Source: Candidatus Competibacteraceae bacterium | Lineage (GTDB): Bacteria; Pseudomonadota; Gammaproteobacteria; Competibacterales; Competibacteraceae | Assembly: GCA_003989085.1 (NCBI GenBank) | Contig: RXIV01000001.1 | Coordinates: forward strand, 186,001-250,000 | Length of the DNA: 64,000 nucleotides | Reading direction: 5' to 3' | Part shown: one piece after another, positions 36,265 to 46,172 of the stretch | Layout: each line of letters starts with the position of its first letter | How positions within the stretch are numbered: position 1 is the stretch's first letter | The notes under the pieces: model-generated | What the model saw: the letters and a program-made list of their open reading frames with translations, nothing else | Told to the model about the DNA's origin: nothing | The model's database searches: none | Position numbers and translations under genes: made by a program

Positions 36265-39200
36265 TTAAAAGTTAAGGACGATCCGGGCCAGCCAAGTTCG
36301 TTCGGGAAGGAAACGCGGATCGGTATTATTAGTCGCCGTCTGAAACCAATAATCCTGAAATTGGAATTGTTGATTCATCAGATTTCTGGCTTCAAGCGCA
36401 ACAATTCCCCAGCGTTTAGGAAGGCGGTAACCCACCGTTGCATCCAGTAGAAAAAAATGAGCACTGCCAGATGCTATTGAATGATTAGCCTCCGGATCAT
36501 AACTTGCCCGCTGATCAACGTAAGTTGTGCCCACCCCGGTAAAAAATCCAGACGGATTGAAATAGCGGACATTAAGCGGTACGCTAGTAGTTTCAAGCCG
36601 GGTTGGAAAGCTCATCCGTCGATATTGACCATTCAGCATTTTGAATCCTTCGTACAGGTACTCTGTTGTTACTGACCAGTTACGGTCCAACAACCAGTAA
36701 AGGTAAGCGCGGTACAAATCCTCCTGATCCTTCTCAATCTCAAAAGGCCCACCGATTCCAAACGGAAGTTCCAAATCACGCCGGAAGAATTCCAGGCCGC
36801 CAAACAGGTTTTTACTCAGATGTATGTCAAGACCAACGCCATAGTTCTTAGAGGATGTTCCATCTGCATCGTCAAAAAATTGATTGAAGCCAGCGACTTG
36901 AGTGGGTTCGATGGTTTGATTCACAATAAATGCCCGTTTCACCACTTCAAACGCAGCGGCGCGCAACACCAATTGGTCGGTTACGTTCCATCGTAGCCCC
37001 AGCTTGGGATTCAGTTGATTAAAACTAAAATTTTGCTGATCATAACTATCACCACTCAAGCCTAGTATCCCGGTGATACTAGGAGAAAACTGGATATTGG
37101 CGTAACCATAAACCGTAGTCTGGTCGACTGGAAAGTTCAGATCTGGATGTGGTGTGCCAGGGAAAGAGTTATTGTATTTATTTCTATAGAGGCTAAAACC
37201 GGTAACGGTATTGAATAAATTCTCTTTATAAAGCCACTGCGCTTCTGCTTGAGTGCCATTAGGCCTAGCAATAAGCTGAAACCCATTTTTCCTATAAAAA
37301 TAATCAAAATCAGTGTTCCGGTCGGTATAAATCAATGAAACAATCATGTTCGTCTGTGGCGATGGTGAATAGTGAAGACCAACGCGTGTGGTTTCCTGAG
37401 TCGTATTATTTCGATCTTGTGGCGCAAAGCTACCATCGAAATTCAAGTGCAAATCGCCCTGAGTGGTCTCGCGCCGCCGGTACTCAGCCTGGAGATTCAA
37501 TTCCGGCGTTACCTCCGCTTGAAAAAATAAATCGTAGAGATCATGCTGAATATCATCATTAGGGCGGAATCCATCGGTCTGGTAATGAAATTGCCCGAGA
37601 CTGTAGGAAAAAGACCCATTCAGCCCGGAGGCCACCACCTCATCCCCCCAAGTGCCGTTATTGCCAGCGGCTCCAGAAGCATAAAGTTGGGTCTGGTCAC
37701 GCTCGAAGAGCGACATGTATTCGTTAAAAGCCATTTTAGATACCCCGGTGCGGGCCAGGATATTCAGATTGGTGGCCACCAGACTTGGCTGAATTGGATT
37801 GATATTGATCGGTTGCAACAACTGCGCTTGCAATAATTCGCTGACTTGCGCGATTTCATAGCGGGGACGACCTGAATAACTGTCCGAGAGAAAGCGATGA
37901 GCAGAATAGTTGGTCGGGTCGAGACTCAGCGACTGGGTTGCCTCAACTTGGGCCATCTGCTCGAAACCAAGATTTTCATAAATTCCGGCCTGACTGGCTT
38001 CGCGGGTAGCCAAGTCCTCATCCAATAACAATCGGGAGCGGTAAACAGTACGGTTTTTATTCAGGTCGATGGAATGCTGTACGTTGTCCAGCGCCTCGGC
38101 TGGATGGTTAATGCTTTGCAGACGGATCGCGTCATAGAGCCAGGGAGTCGGGTCGCGAGGATCGAGTTGTTTAGCTAATTCCAGATATTTTTTAGCCCGC
38201 CGATCGTCTTTTATTTCATAAAACGCTTTGCCGAGATAGCTGTTGTAGAGTGAAACCTGCGGCTCCAGCAGGGTCGCCTTGCGGATTTCATCCACTGCTG
38301 CTTTAGTGTGATTGCGCCGGAACAGCGCTAGTCCCAGCCCCAGATGTGGCAGACCCAGCGTTGAATCCTGAGTAATCGCGGTCTGGAACGCCTCGCGGGC
38401 GTCACTAACCCGGTTCTGCGCCAGTAGCAGAAACCCCCAAATCGTATTGACCATTGCGTCATTGGGCGCTCGTTGCCGTGCCTGTTCCGCGACCTTGATT
38501 GCCTCGTTTAACTGACCCATGCCGAACAGCAGACTGCTTTCCTGAATCAGCGCCCGAGAATTGTCCGGATCGAGTTCAGTAGCCTTGCGGGTCGAGGCTA
38601 ATGCAGAGTTCAGATCAAACCCGGCCTGCTGGGCCAGACTGAGACTGAGGTACGCCGGAGAGGACGCAGGATTCGCGGCAACAGCGCGTTGGGCGTCCGT
38701 CAGTGCTTCGGCATTACGGTTTTGCACCAGGGCAATGGTGGAGCGCAGGCTGTAGGCGTCGGCATCGTTCGGATCGAGCACCAGCGCCCGGTCGATGGCC
38801 TGCCGGGCCGCAGCGACCTGACCCTGCAACAGTTGGCGTTGCGCGGTTTGGGTCCAATAGCGAGGTGATTGCGAATCATTGGGGCGGCGTGGATCGGGTT
38901 GCCCCGGAGCACCAACGCCATCGGGATAGTAGAGCGACCATTGCACAGCATCGAGCGGATTGATCAGCACGATCTTGCGTGGTGCTTCACCCCGCTTGGC
39001 TGTGGCCTGCTCATTGGCCGCCACCAGCACACTGCCTTGGGGATTGCGGAATTCGATCAGACCGGTGAGGACGGTCAATCGGGCCAGATCACCGGGTTCC
39101 ACCGCTAGATCAAATTCGGTACCCCGAACGGTTGCCGTGGCATACACGGTTTCGATTTCCAGCGGTTCGCCGCCGCTGCGTACCCAAACTTCACCGCTGA

Positions 39201-39597
39201 GCACCCGCAACAGGTTTTGCAGGACTTGGGTGGCGGTGTCCAGAATGCCTTCGGTGGGTGGGGCAATTTGTTTGAATTCCGTCTGGCTATTGGCGTTGAG
39301 TTTGACTTGGGCGCCATTGCTCAACTGGATCGCGGCCCGGCTGTCGGAGCCAATGCGGACGGTCTCGCCAGCGGCGACCGTTGCCCCCATCGTCAACGCC
39401 TGCCAGTGTCTGTCTCGGAACACTTCGGCGGTTCCCAGTACACTGACGATTTCCCCCACGCCTTGCGCCGAGGCGACACTGAACGGTAAGAACAAGGCAA
39501 TCAAGATGAGGCAGATCCCGCTTAGCCAAGCCGGATAGTCCTGTCCCAATGATTGAGGATGTTGCCACGCCGCTTTCTCGCCAGAATATCTACGCAT
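36265..39597 (-). CDS. FecR domain, TPR and outer membrane beta-barrel fusion protein
   Basis: About 1110 residues. A signal segment (ICLILIALFLPFSVASAQ) is followed by a FecR domain (about 55-190; VLGTAEVFRD, NGAQVKLNANSQTEF, ATVRGTEFDL). About eight TPR-like repeats span 245-560 (repeats such as AIDRALVLDPNDADAYSLRS). The C-terminal half (about 600-1110) is rich in alternating aromatic strands (LQAEYRRRETTQ, VGLHYSPSP, GVGTTYVDQRASYD) and ends in the outer membrane signature with final Phe (IVLNF). It resembles a TonB-receptor-type barrel with a reduced plug. ATG 39597 is chosen, GTG 39603 is possible. First gene of the four-gene operon. Confidence 0.88.
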   Translation of the reverse strand: MRRYSGEKAAWQHPQSLGQDYPAWLSGICLILIALFLPFSVASAQGVGEIVSVLGTAEVFRDRHWQALTMGATVAAGETVRIGSDSRAAIQLSNGAQVKLNANSQTEFKQIAPPTEGILDTATQVLQNLLRVLSGEVWVRSGGEPLEIETVYATATVRGTEFDLAVEPGDLARLTVLTGLIEFRNPQGSVLVAANEQATAKRGEAPRKIVLINPLDAVQWSLYYPDGVGAPGQPDPRRPNDSQSPRYWTQTAQRQLLQGQVAAARQAIDRALVLDPNDADAYSLRSTIALVQNRNAEALTDAQRAVAANPASSPAYLSLSLAQQAGFDLNSALASTRKATELDPDNSRALIQESSLLFGMGQLNEAIKVAEQARQRAPNDAMVNTIWGFLLLAQNRVSDAREAFQTAITQDSTLGLPHLGLGLALFRRNHTKAAVDEIRKATLLEPQVSLYNSYLGKAFYEIKDDRRAKKYLELAKQLDPRDPTPWLYDAIRLQSINHPAEALDNVQHSIDLNKNRTVYRSRLLLDEDLATREASQAGIYENLGFEQMAQVEATQSLSLDPTNYSAHRFLSDSYSGRPRYEIAQVSELLQAQLLQPININPIQPSLVATNLNILARTGVSKMAFNEYMSLFERDQTQLYASGAAGNNGTWGDEVVASGLNGSFSYSLGQFHYQTDGFRPNDDIQHDLYDLFFQAEVTPELNLQAEYRRRETTQGDLHLNFDGSFAPQDRNNTTQETTRVGLHYSPSPQTNMIVSLIYTDRNTDFDYFYRKNGFQLIARPNGTQAEAQWLYKENLFNTVTGFSLYRNKYNNSFPGTPHPDLNFPVDQTTVYGYANIQFSPSITGILGLSGDSYDQQNFSFNQLNPKLGLRWNVTDQLVLRAAAFEVVKRAFIVNQTIEPTQVAGFNQFFDDADGTSSKNYGVGLDIHLSKNLFGGLEFFRRDLELPFGIGGPFEIEKDQEDLYRAYLYWLLDRNWSVTTEYLYEGFKMLNGQYRRMSFPTRLETTSVPLNVRYFNPSGFFTGVGTTYVDQRASYDPEANHSIASGSAHFFLLDATVGYRLPKRWGIVALEARNLMNQQFQFQDYWFQTATNNTDPRFLPERTWLARIVLNF

Positions 39598-39731
39598 GAC
39601 CACCCACCAATTAAATAAGTTTTTATGTTGCGTTAAGTGGGGTTGGTCGCGGAGAATTGCGTAATAAGTGGGTTAAGTTTGTACCACCCTTTACCCCAAT
39701 CAAAGTGTGTCATGGATAGTATATCGTTTTC

Positions 39732-39748
39732 ATTGTTGACCAAACAAT
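39732..39748. promoter_or_regulatory. Palindrome upstream of the FecR-barrel operon
   Basis: ATTGTT-GACCA-AACAAT is a 17-base inverted repeat, 135-151 bases upstream of the first operon gene in an AT-rich stretch (39718-39790). It could be an operator. It is not the same as the TGTTTCA palindrome at 32487, though both have TGTT/AACA arms. No -24/-12 site was found in this region on the minus strand. Confidence 0.3.
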
Positions 39749-39807
39749 CTGTTGTTTTGTCTGTAATTTATTACATATTTAATTTATTTTGACGTTTTAG
39801 CCGGGAC

Positions 39808-39836
39808 TAAAAAGCCGGGATGAAAGCGCCCCGGCT
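39808..39836 (-). terminator. Intrinsic terminator downstream of thrH
   Basis: On the minus strand AGCCGGG pairs with CCCGGCT (39830-39836 and 39813-39819) around a 10-base loop, followed directly by a run of five T (39809-39813). It lies 32 bases after the thrH stop. Confidence 0.75.
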
Positions 39837-39867
39837 GATTTGGCGGAACTGAAATGGCTATTCCGCT

Positions 39868-40476
39868 TTACACGGAACGAAGGCTGGCCTTGCGGAAGGC
39901 CTCACGCATTTCCTCGAAAGTCCGCGCTACCGGGAATTGTGGAAACTCATCCATGACGTTCTGCGGAGGGCGAAACAGAATGCCGGCCTCCGCCTCGGAC
40001 AGCATCGCTGTATCGTTATAGGAATCGCCGGCGGCGATCACCCGGAAATTGAGACTGTGGAACGCCCGTACCGCCTGACGCTTGGCATCAGCCTGACGCA
40101 GGGTGTAGCCGACCACTCGGTCGTCAGCCACCTCCAGCCGATGACAGAACAGCGTTGGCCAGCCCAGTTGCTGCATCAACGGCATGGCGAATTCATAATA
40201 GGTATCGGACAGAATCACGACCTGAAACCGCTCGCGTAACCAGTCCAGGAACTCACAAGCGCCGTCCATTGGCCCCATTCCGGCAATCACCTGCTGAAGG
40301 TCAGACAGCTTCAGGCCATGCTGATCCAGCAATGCCAATCGTCCTCGCATGAGCTGGTCATAATCGGGAATATCGCGGGTGGTTAGCCGCAGCGCCGCGA
40401 TGCCGGTGCGTTCGGCGACATTGATCCAGATTTCCGGAACCAAGACCCCTTCCAGGTCCAGGCAGGCAAGTTCCAT
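39868..40476 (-). CDS. thrH: ThrH bifunctional phosphoserine phosphatase/homoserine phosphotransferase
   Basis: 202-residue HAD-superfamily enzyme. The N-terminal [20 protein letters not shown] is characteristic of ThrH, where the usual DxDGT reads [20 protein letters not shown] (motif II) and [12 protein letters not shown] (motif IV) complete the active site. In Pseudomonas ThrH dephosphorylates phosphoserine and can transfer phosphate to homoserine. Length fits the family. A terminator follows. Confidence 0.93.
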   Translation of the reverse strand: MELACLDLEGVLVPEIWINVAERTGIAALRLTTRDIPDYDQLMRGRLALLDQHGLKLSDLQQVIAGMGPMDGACEFLDWLRERFQVVILSDTYYEFAMPLMQQLGWPTLFCHRLEVADDRVVGYTLRQADAKRQAVRAFHSLNFRVIAAGDSYNDTAMLSEAEAGILFRPPQNVMDEFPQFPVARTFEEMREAFRKASLRSV

Positions 40477-40609
40477 AACAGTCCCCCTCTAAAGCGCCGC
40501 TGCACCCAGTACGGCGCATGGCATTGAATGACGATGATCAGGATTGCCAAACGCTAACCGGTTGCCGCTCGCCCCGCAATAGCCAGCCCTACTCTTGGCC
40601 GGCAGGTGC

Positions 40610-41410
40610 TCAGCTCAATATTTCATCCTCGTCAATGAGTTCCGCCAACTGCTCAGTATTCAGCCGCAGCCGCAGAGCCAGCACTTTAATCAGGTCGATG
40701 GCGGCCTTGGGATTTTGCTCCAGAAAGGGCATGAAGTCGTGGCGGTGGATCACCAGCAGTTCGCAAGGCGTCAAGGTCGTTGCGGTCGCCGAGCGCCCTC
40801 GCCCATCAAGCATGGCGATTTCTCCCACGATCTCGCCGGGGCCGATTGCGCCAAGAATGATCTCGCGCCCGTCCCGATTGGTAATGCTGACTTTCAGCCG
40901 CCCATTCAGGACTACAAACATTTCCTCGCCGGCGGCGGCAGCTTCGAACACCACCTGTTGGGCGGGCAGCAGCATCACCCGCGACAAGCCAACGATCTTT
41001 TCCAGATGGGCAGTAGACAGGTTGCGGAATAGAAAGCTTTTAGCCAGCACCTCGTATTTCTGGATCACTCGGGCTTCCGGCATCCGTGCTGATCCGCCTG
41101 GCGCCAGTACGCTATGCAACTGGCTGGCGATGATCGGTCGCTTGATGCAGGTGTAGTCCGTAGCAAACTGCGGCACTGTAGACGCTAGAATGATTTGGGC
41201 GTCGGGGGTGGTTTGCCGGTAGTCATTCCACACGGTCATTGCGACCGGATCATCGGCGTTGACAATGACCACCTCAGCCACTTCGCCGCTGGCTGTCGCC
41301 AACTGATAGCTATAATCCTTATTGCTTGCCACTGACAGGATATTGCGAATCATCCGGCGGTCTTTATCCAGAAAGCCAATCGCGTTCACGGTAATTGATC
41401 GGGTTGCCAT
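40610..41410 (-). CDS. Cyclic nucleotide-binding domain protein
   Basis: 266 residues. The N-terminal half (about 1-115) looks like an atypical receiver-like fold (VVIVNADDPVAMTVWNDY, AQIILASTVPQF, CIKRPIIASQL) without a clear phosphoacceptor. A CAP-type cyclic nucleotide-binding domain (about 130-250) has FVVLNGRLKVSI, IGPGEIVGEIAMLDGRGRSATATTL, a good phosphate-binding cassette. No DNA-binding domain follows. ATG 41410 follows AGGAGG. Located just upstream of and divergent from pilB, so a link to pilus control is possible but unproven. Confidence 0.82.
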   Translation of the reverse strand: MATRSITVNAIGFLDKDRRMIRNILSVASNKDYSYQLATASGEVAEVVIVNADDPVAMTVWNDYRQTTPDAQIILASTVPQFATDYTCIKRPIIASQLHSVLAPGGSARMPEARVIQKYEVLAKSFLFRNLSTAHLEKIVGLSRVMLLPAQQVVFEAAAAGEEMFVVLNGRLKVSITNRDGREIILGAIGPGEIVGEIAMLDGRGRSATATTLTPCELLVIHRHDFMPFLEQNPKAAIDLIKVLALRLRLNTEQLAELIDEDEILS

Positions 41411-41587
41411 AAATAAACCTCCTGATTTGCACCTCTGCACGACAACTATAACAGCAACAGCCGATCTGGGGCAGGGTGTTCCTGTCTGGTTCACCTCTTT
41501 CCAAGGCTTTCGGCATGGTCTAAAGTCTGAAGCACAGGTAGACGACCAACCTGAACTCTTTCAAGACAGCAGCGCACCACACAAGTA

Positions 41588-43315
41588 ATGGCTACTAATC
41601 CCAACAACACGATCACCCAACCAGGCAGCCAATTGACTGGCCTTGCCCGGCAGCTGGTGCTCAACCATTTGCTTGATGAGGCCGCTGCGATCAAGGCGCT
41701 CGATCAGGCCCGCCGGGACAACATCCCCTTTGTCGCCTACCTGGTTGACGGCAACCCGGCCTGCGACAAGGATATTGCACGCCTTGCCGCTCGTAGTTTC
41801 AACCTGCCATTGTTCGATATCGAGGCGATGGAGATCGACCGGTCTGTCGTTCAACTGGTTGATGAAAAACTGCTACGCCAGCACCACGCTCTACCGTTAT
41901 ACAAACGCGGTCGGCGGTTGTTTATCGGCATTAGCGATCCCACCAATCAGCGGGTATTGGAGGACATCAAGTTCCAGACCCGGCTGGATATAGAACCCGT
42001 CATCATCAGCGAACGGCAATGGACCAAGGCGATTGATGGCGCTGTTGAATCGCAGGGATCGGCGATGGTCGATTCGGATATTGGCGAGCTGGATTTCAGC
42101 AGTGGGGATGAGAGCAGCGCTAAGATCGAGACCCTGACCCAGTCCGATGCCGAAGACGCGCCAGTCGTGCGGTTTATCAACCAGGTCATCGTGCAAGCCA
42201 TCAATCGCGGTGCGTCCGATATTCACTTTGAACCCTACGAAAAAATGTATCGGGTGCGGTTCCGCCAAGACGGCATGCTAGATGAAGCCTACAAGCCGCC
42301 AGTCGCCATGGCGCCGCGTTTGGCCGCCCGCCTCAAGATCATGGCCCAGCTGGATATCGCCGAACGCCGGGTGCCACAGGACGGCCGTATCAAGCTCTAC
42401 TTGACTAAGCAGCGCGCCATTGACTTTCGAGTCAACACCATGCCGACCCTTTGGGGGGAAAAGGTGGTGCTGCGAATTCTCGATCCCACCAGCGCCCAGA
42501 TGGGTATTGAGGCGCTGGGTTACGAGGATCATCAGAAAGAGTTATTTCTTAGCGCCATCCACCGACCTCAGGGTATGGTGCTGGTCACTGGCCCGACTGG
42601 CAGCGGCAAGACCGTATCACTGTACACCGCGCTCAATATCCTTAATACCGCCGAAGTCAATATCTCGACGGCCGAGGATCCGGTTGAAATCAACTTGCCC
42701 GGTGTCAACCAGGTCAATGTCAATCCCAAGGTTGGCATGACCTTCGCCAACGCCCTGCGCGCCTTTCTGCGCCAGGACCCGGATATCGTCATGGTCGGCG
42801 AAATTCGCGATCTGGAAACCGCTGAAATCGCCATCAAGGCTGCCCAGACCGGGCACATGGTGTTGTCCACCCTGCACACCAACAGCGCCCCGCAAACCCT
42901 CAATCGGCTGATGAACATGGGTGTTGCGGCCTATAACATTGCCTCCAGCGTGACGCTGATTATCGCCCAGCGGCTAGGTCGGCGGCTGTGCCCGCACTGC
43001 AAGGAAGAGGTGAATGTGCCGCCGGAAGAGCTGATCCATCAGGGGTTCCATAGCAACGAACTGAAGGATCTGACAATCTATAAAGCCATTGGCTGCGATC
43101 AGTGTAATCATGGCTACAAGGGTCGGGTTGGCATCTACGAGGTTATGCCAATTTCCGATGACATCGGCCGGCTCATCATGGAGAGCGGCAACGCGATCCA
43201 GATCGCCGATCAGGCGCGCCGGGAAGGTGTGAACGATCTACGCCAGTCCGGCTTGAACAAGGTGCGAATGGGCCTGACCAGTCTTGAAGAAATCAACCGG
43301 GTAACGACGGACTAA
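41588..43315 (+). CDS. pilB: Type IV pilus extension ATPase PilB
   Basis: 575-residue hexameric ATPase driving pilus assembly. The N-terminal T2SSE-like domain (about 10-160) precedes the core with VNTMPTLWGEKVV, Walker A GPTGSGKT (about 335-342), Walker B DPDIVMVGEIRD and the His box HTNSAPQTLNRL. A CPHC...CDQC zinc-type tetracysteine motif lies near residue 470-510. It begins 177 bases from the divergent cyclic-nucleotide-binding gene. Confidence 0.97.
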   Translation: MATNPNNTITQPGSQLTGLARQLVLNHLLDEAAAIKALDQARRDNIPFVAYLVDGNPACDKDIARLAARSFNLPLFDIEAMEIDRSVVQLVDEKLLRQHHALPLYKRGRRLFIGISDPTNQRVLEDIKFQTRLDIEPVIISERQWTKAIDGAVESQGSAMVDSDIGELDFSSGDESSAKIETLTQSDAEDAPVVRFINQVIVQAINRGASDIHFEPYEKMYRVRFRQDGMLDEAYKPPVAMAPRLAARLKIMAQLDIAERRVPQDGRIKLYLTKQRAIDFRVNTMPTLWGEKVVLRILDPTSAQMGIEALGYEDHQKELFLSAIHRPQGMVLVTGPTGSGKTVSLYTALNILNTAEVNISTAEDPVEINLPGVNQVNVNPKVGMTFANALRAFLRQDPDIVMVGEIRDLETAEIAIKAAQTGHMVLSTLHTNSAPQTLNRLMNMGVAAYNIASSVTLIIAQRLGRRLCPHCKEEVNVPPEELIHQGFHSNELKDLTIYKAIGCDQCNHGYKGRVGIYEVMPISDDIGRLIMESGNAIQIADQARREGVNDLRQSGLNKVRMGLTSLEEINRVTTD

Positions 43316-43320
43316 CAGAC

Positions 43321-44565
43321 ATGGCCAAACAACCGACGCTGGCGAAAGCCAAAAAGAAGAAGGAAGAAGAACCAACCTTTAAGTGGGAAGGCACTGACAA
43401 GCGGGGTGTCCGGGTCAAGGGTGAGCTGCGCGGCGCCAACCAGAATCTCATCAAGGGTGAGCTGCGGCGGCAGGGCATTTTGCCGCTTAGCGTCAAGAAA
43501 AAAGCCCAGCCGGTGTTTACCTTCGGCGACTCGATTGCTCCCAAGGACATCATGATGTTCACCCGGCAGCTTTGCACCATGCTTACTGCCGGCATTGCAG
43601 TGGTACAGGCGTTGGACATGGTGGGGAGCAGCAACCGTAAACCCAAGGTCAAGGAGCTGATTCTTGACATCAAGGCTGAAGTGGAAAGCGGTACGGCCTT
43701 TTCCAAGGCGCTGAGTAAGCATCACCTGTACTTCAATGATTTGTACTGCAGCCTGGTTCACGCCGGTGAGGAAGCCGGCGTCCTGGAAGTGCTGCTCGAC
43801 AAGATCGCGACCTACCTGGAAAAGTCCGAGGCGCTCAAGGCCAAGGTCAAGAAGGCGCTGACTTACCCGGCCATTGTGTTGCTGTTCGCCTTCGTAGTAA
43901 CTGCCATCCTGCTGATTTTCGTGATCCCGACCTTTGAGGATCTGTTCAAGGGATTTGGCGCCGAACTGCCGGCGCTGACCCGAATGGTGATTGATCTCTC
44001 AAAGGTCTTCCAAAAGTACTGGTACCTGATTCTGGGTGCTCCGGTAGCCGGCATTGTCGGTTTTCTGGAAGCCCGCAAGCGATCCCGCACCTTTTATCAA
44101 TGGCTGGACCGTATGGTCCTGAAAATGCCGCTGATCGGCGATCTGGTTGCTACTTCAGCCAATGCCCGTTTCGCCCGCACTCTGTCGACGCTGTTCAGCG
44201 GCGGGGTGCCGCTGGTGGATGCGATGCTCAGCGTGGCCGGCGCGACCGGCAATTATGTCTACGAAAAAGCGGTGCTGGAGATGCGTGAGGCGGTTTCCAT
44301 CGGTCAGCAACTCAATTTCGCCATGCGCCAGAGTAGCTTGTTTCCGGACATGGTGGTGCAGATGGTGGCGATTGGCGAGGAAGCAGGTTCGCTGGGCGAC
44401 ATGCTGTCCAGGGTGGCCGATTTTTACGAAGCTGAAGTCGATCAAAAAGTGGATCAGCTCACCACCATGATTGAACCGTTGCTGATGGCGTTCTTGGCGG
44501 GGGTGGTTGGCACTTTGGTAATCGCCATGTATCTGCCGATCTTCAAGTTGGCCTCGGCGGTTTGA
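43321..44565 (+). CDS. pilC: Type IV pilus inner membrane platform protein PilC
   Basis: 414-residue GspF-family platform coupling PilB to pilin insertion. The start is basic (AKAKKKKEEE) and cytoplasmic. Two GspF repeats are visible: MFTRQLCTMLTAGIAVVQAL with HAGEEAGVLEVLL, and RFARTLSTLFSGGVPLVDAM with AIGEEAGSLGDMLSRV. Membrane helices lie near 180-205, 235-255 and 380-405. It starts 5 bases after pilB. Confidence 0.96.
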   Translation: MAKQPTLAKAKKKKEEEPTFKWEGTDKRGVRVKGELRGANQNLIKGELRRQGILPLSVKKKAQPVFTFGDSIAPKDIMMFTRQLCTMLTAGIAVVQALDMVGSSNRKPKVKELILDIKAEVESGTAFSKALSKHHLYFNDLYCSLVHAGEEAGVLEVLLDKIATYLEKSEALKAKVKKALTYPAIVLLFAFVVTAILLIFVIPTFEDLFKGFGAELPALTRMVIDLSKVFQKYWYLILGAPVAGIVGFLEARKRSRTFYQWLDRMVLKMPLIGDLVATSANARFARTLSTLFSGGVPLVDAMLSVAGATGNYVYEKAVLEMREAVSIGQQLNFAMRQSSLFPDMVVQMVAIGEEAGSLGDMLSRVADFYEAEVDQKVDQLTTMIEPLLMAFLAGVVGTLVIAMYLPIFKLASAV

Positions 44566-44643
44566 AGACGACGATCTACGAAAGGCAGCGGAAGACACGG
44601 AAGATCCCGAAAAATAACGAGGAGGCCTCCCATTCATAGTCTG

Positions 44644-45507
44644 ATGGAGTTATTGGCGGGTGCGCCGACGTTGTTCCTAATCGTGGTGGTGGTGCTGGGC
44701 CTGATCGTCGGCAGTTTTCTCAATGTCGTCATCTATCGCCTACCGCTGATGATGGAGCGGGAATGGCGGGCGCAGTGTGCGGAACTGCTTGATCAGCCGG
44801 CGGCGGATGCTGATCAGCCAGCGTTCAACCTATGGACGCCGCGTTCGCGCTGCCCCCATTGCGGTCACTTAATCACCGCTACTGAAAACATACCGCTGCT
44901 TAGTTTTGCGCTGCAACGTGGGCGCTGCGCCCATTGTCAGGCCGAAATCAGTTGGCAATATCCGCTGATAGAAGCGGTGAGTGGGCTGCTGGCCGGGCTG
45001 GTGGCTTGGAAGCTGGGCTTCGGCTGGCCGGCAGCAGCGGGGTTGTTGTTCACCTGGTTCTTGCTGGCCGCGAGCGTCATCGATTTTAAACATCAGTTGT
45101 TGCCCGACGATCTGACTTTGCCGCTGTTGTGGCTGGGACTGATGGTCGCGTTGTGGGGGCCGTTCGCGGATTTGCCCAGCGCAGTCATTGGGGCGATAGC
45201 CGGTTATCTCTCGCTGTGGTCAGTTTATCAGGCGTTCCGGCTGCTGACCGGCAAGGAAGGCATGGGGCATGGCGATTTCAAACTGTTGGCGGCGCTGGGA
45301 GCCTGGACTGGCTGGCAATCGCTGGTGACGATCGTGTTGTTGTCGTCGCTGGTTGGCGCGGTGGTCGGACTGACGCTGATTCTGTTCCGAGGTCGTGACC
45401 GACAAACTCCGATGCCTTTTGGCCCCTTTCTGGCGGCTGCCGGTTGGATCGCGCTGCTGTGGGGCGAGGCGATCAATCGGGTCTGGCTGAGCTGGCTGGG
45501 GGGATAA
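44644..45507 (+). CDS. pilD: Prepilin peptidase/N-methyltransferase PilD
   Basis: 287-residue aspartic membrane protease that cleaves and methylates prepilins and type II pseudopilins. The N-terminal VGSFLNVVIYRLP, the zinc tetracysteine region (CPHCG and CAHCQ), the first catalytic Asp in SVIDFKHQLLPDDL and the second in GHGDFKLLAALGAW (GxGD motif) are all intact. About eight membrane segments. GAGGAGG lies about 20 bases upstream. Confidence 0.96.
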   Translation: MELLAGAPTLFLIVVVVLGLIVGSFLNVVIYRLPLMMEREWRAQCAELLDQPAADADQPAFNLWTPRSRCPHCGHLITATENIPLLSFALQRGRCAHCQAEISWQYPLIEAVSGLLAGLVAWKLGFGWPAAAGLLFTWFLLAASVIDFKHQLLPDDLTLPLLWLGLMVALWGPFADLPSAVIGAIAGYLSLWSVYQAFRLLTGKEGMGHGDFKLLAALGAWTGWQSLVTIVLLSSLVGAVVGLTLILFRGRDRQTPMPFGPFLAAAGWIALLWGEAINRVWLSWLGG

Positions 45508-45510
45508 GTC

Positions 45511-46110
45511 ATGTTGGTGGTGGGCCTCACCGGTGGAATCGGCAGTGGCAAGACCGCAGTCAGCGACCGCTTTGCCCGTTATGGCGTGCCCATCATCGAC
45601 ACTGATTTGCTGGCCCGTGAACTGGTCGAACCCGGTCAGCCGGCGCTGACGGAGATTGCTACGGCGTTTGGCCTGGATTGTCTGGATGGCACCGGACGCC
45701 TGGATCGCGCTCGCCTGCGCGAGCGGGTGTTTGCCGATGCCAGTGGGCGGCGGCGGCTGGAAGCTGTCCTGCATCCGCAGATTCGCGCCCTGTCTAGGCA
45801 ACGGCTCGCACAGCTGACCGCCCCTTACAGTTTGCTGGTCATTCCGCTTCTGGCGGAAACCGGTATGACGGACTGGATCGACCGGGTGCTGGTGGTGGAT
45901 GCGCCTGAAGCTGAGCGGCTGCGTCGGGTCATGGCGCGGGATCAGACGGATGAGGAGCAGGCCCGCCGCATTCTGGCCGCGCAGGCCAGCCGTGAGCAGC
46001 GCTTGGCGCTGGCTGATGAGGTGGTAGAGAATTCGGGGGATTTTGCGGCGCTGGATCGCCAGGTTTCCACTCTGCATCAACACTATCTGACGCTAGCCTG
46101 TTCCCGGTAG
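45511..46110 (+). CDS. coaE: Dephospho-CoA kinase
   Basis: 199-residue P-loop kinase catalysing the last step of coenzyme A synthesis. It has GLTGGIGSGKTAVSDRF (Walker A), PIIDTDLLARELVEPG and PLLAETGMTDWIDRVLVVDAP motifs. A strong GGGGGG-like ribosome site precedes ATG 45511. It follows pilD by 3 bases, the common gammaproteobacterial arrangement. Confidence 0.96.
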   Translation: MLVVGLTGGIGSGKTAVSDRFARYGVPIIDTDLLARELVEPGQPALTEIATAFGLDCLDGTGRLDRARLRERVFADASGRRRLEAVLHPQIRALSRQRLAQLTAPYSLLVIPLLAETGMTDWIDRVLVVDAPEAERLRRVMARDQTDEEQARRILAAQASREQRLALADEVVENSGDFAALDRQVSTLHQHYLTLACSR

Positions 46111-46172
46111 AGTTCCGTTCTCGTGTTTTTGCCGGTCCCGGCCCACTCCACAAACTCCCTGCGAGACATTGC

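Noticed and set aside
39218..39568. Frames antisense to the FecR domain
   Set aside because: No ribosome site or family; the FecR-TPR-barrel frame on the other strand is continuous and clear.
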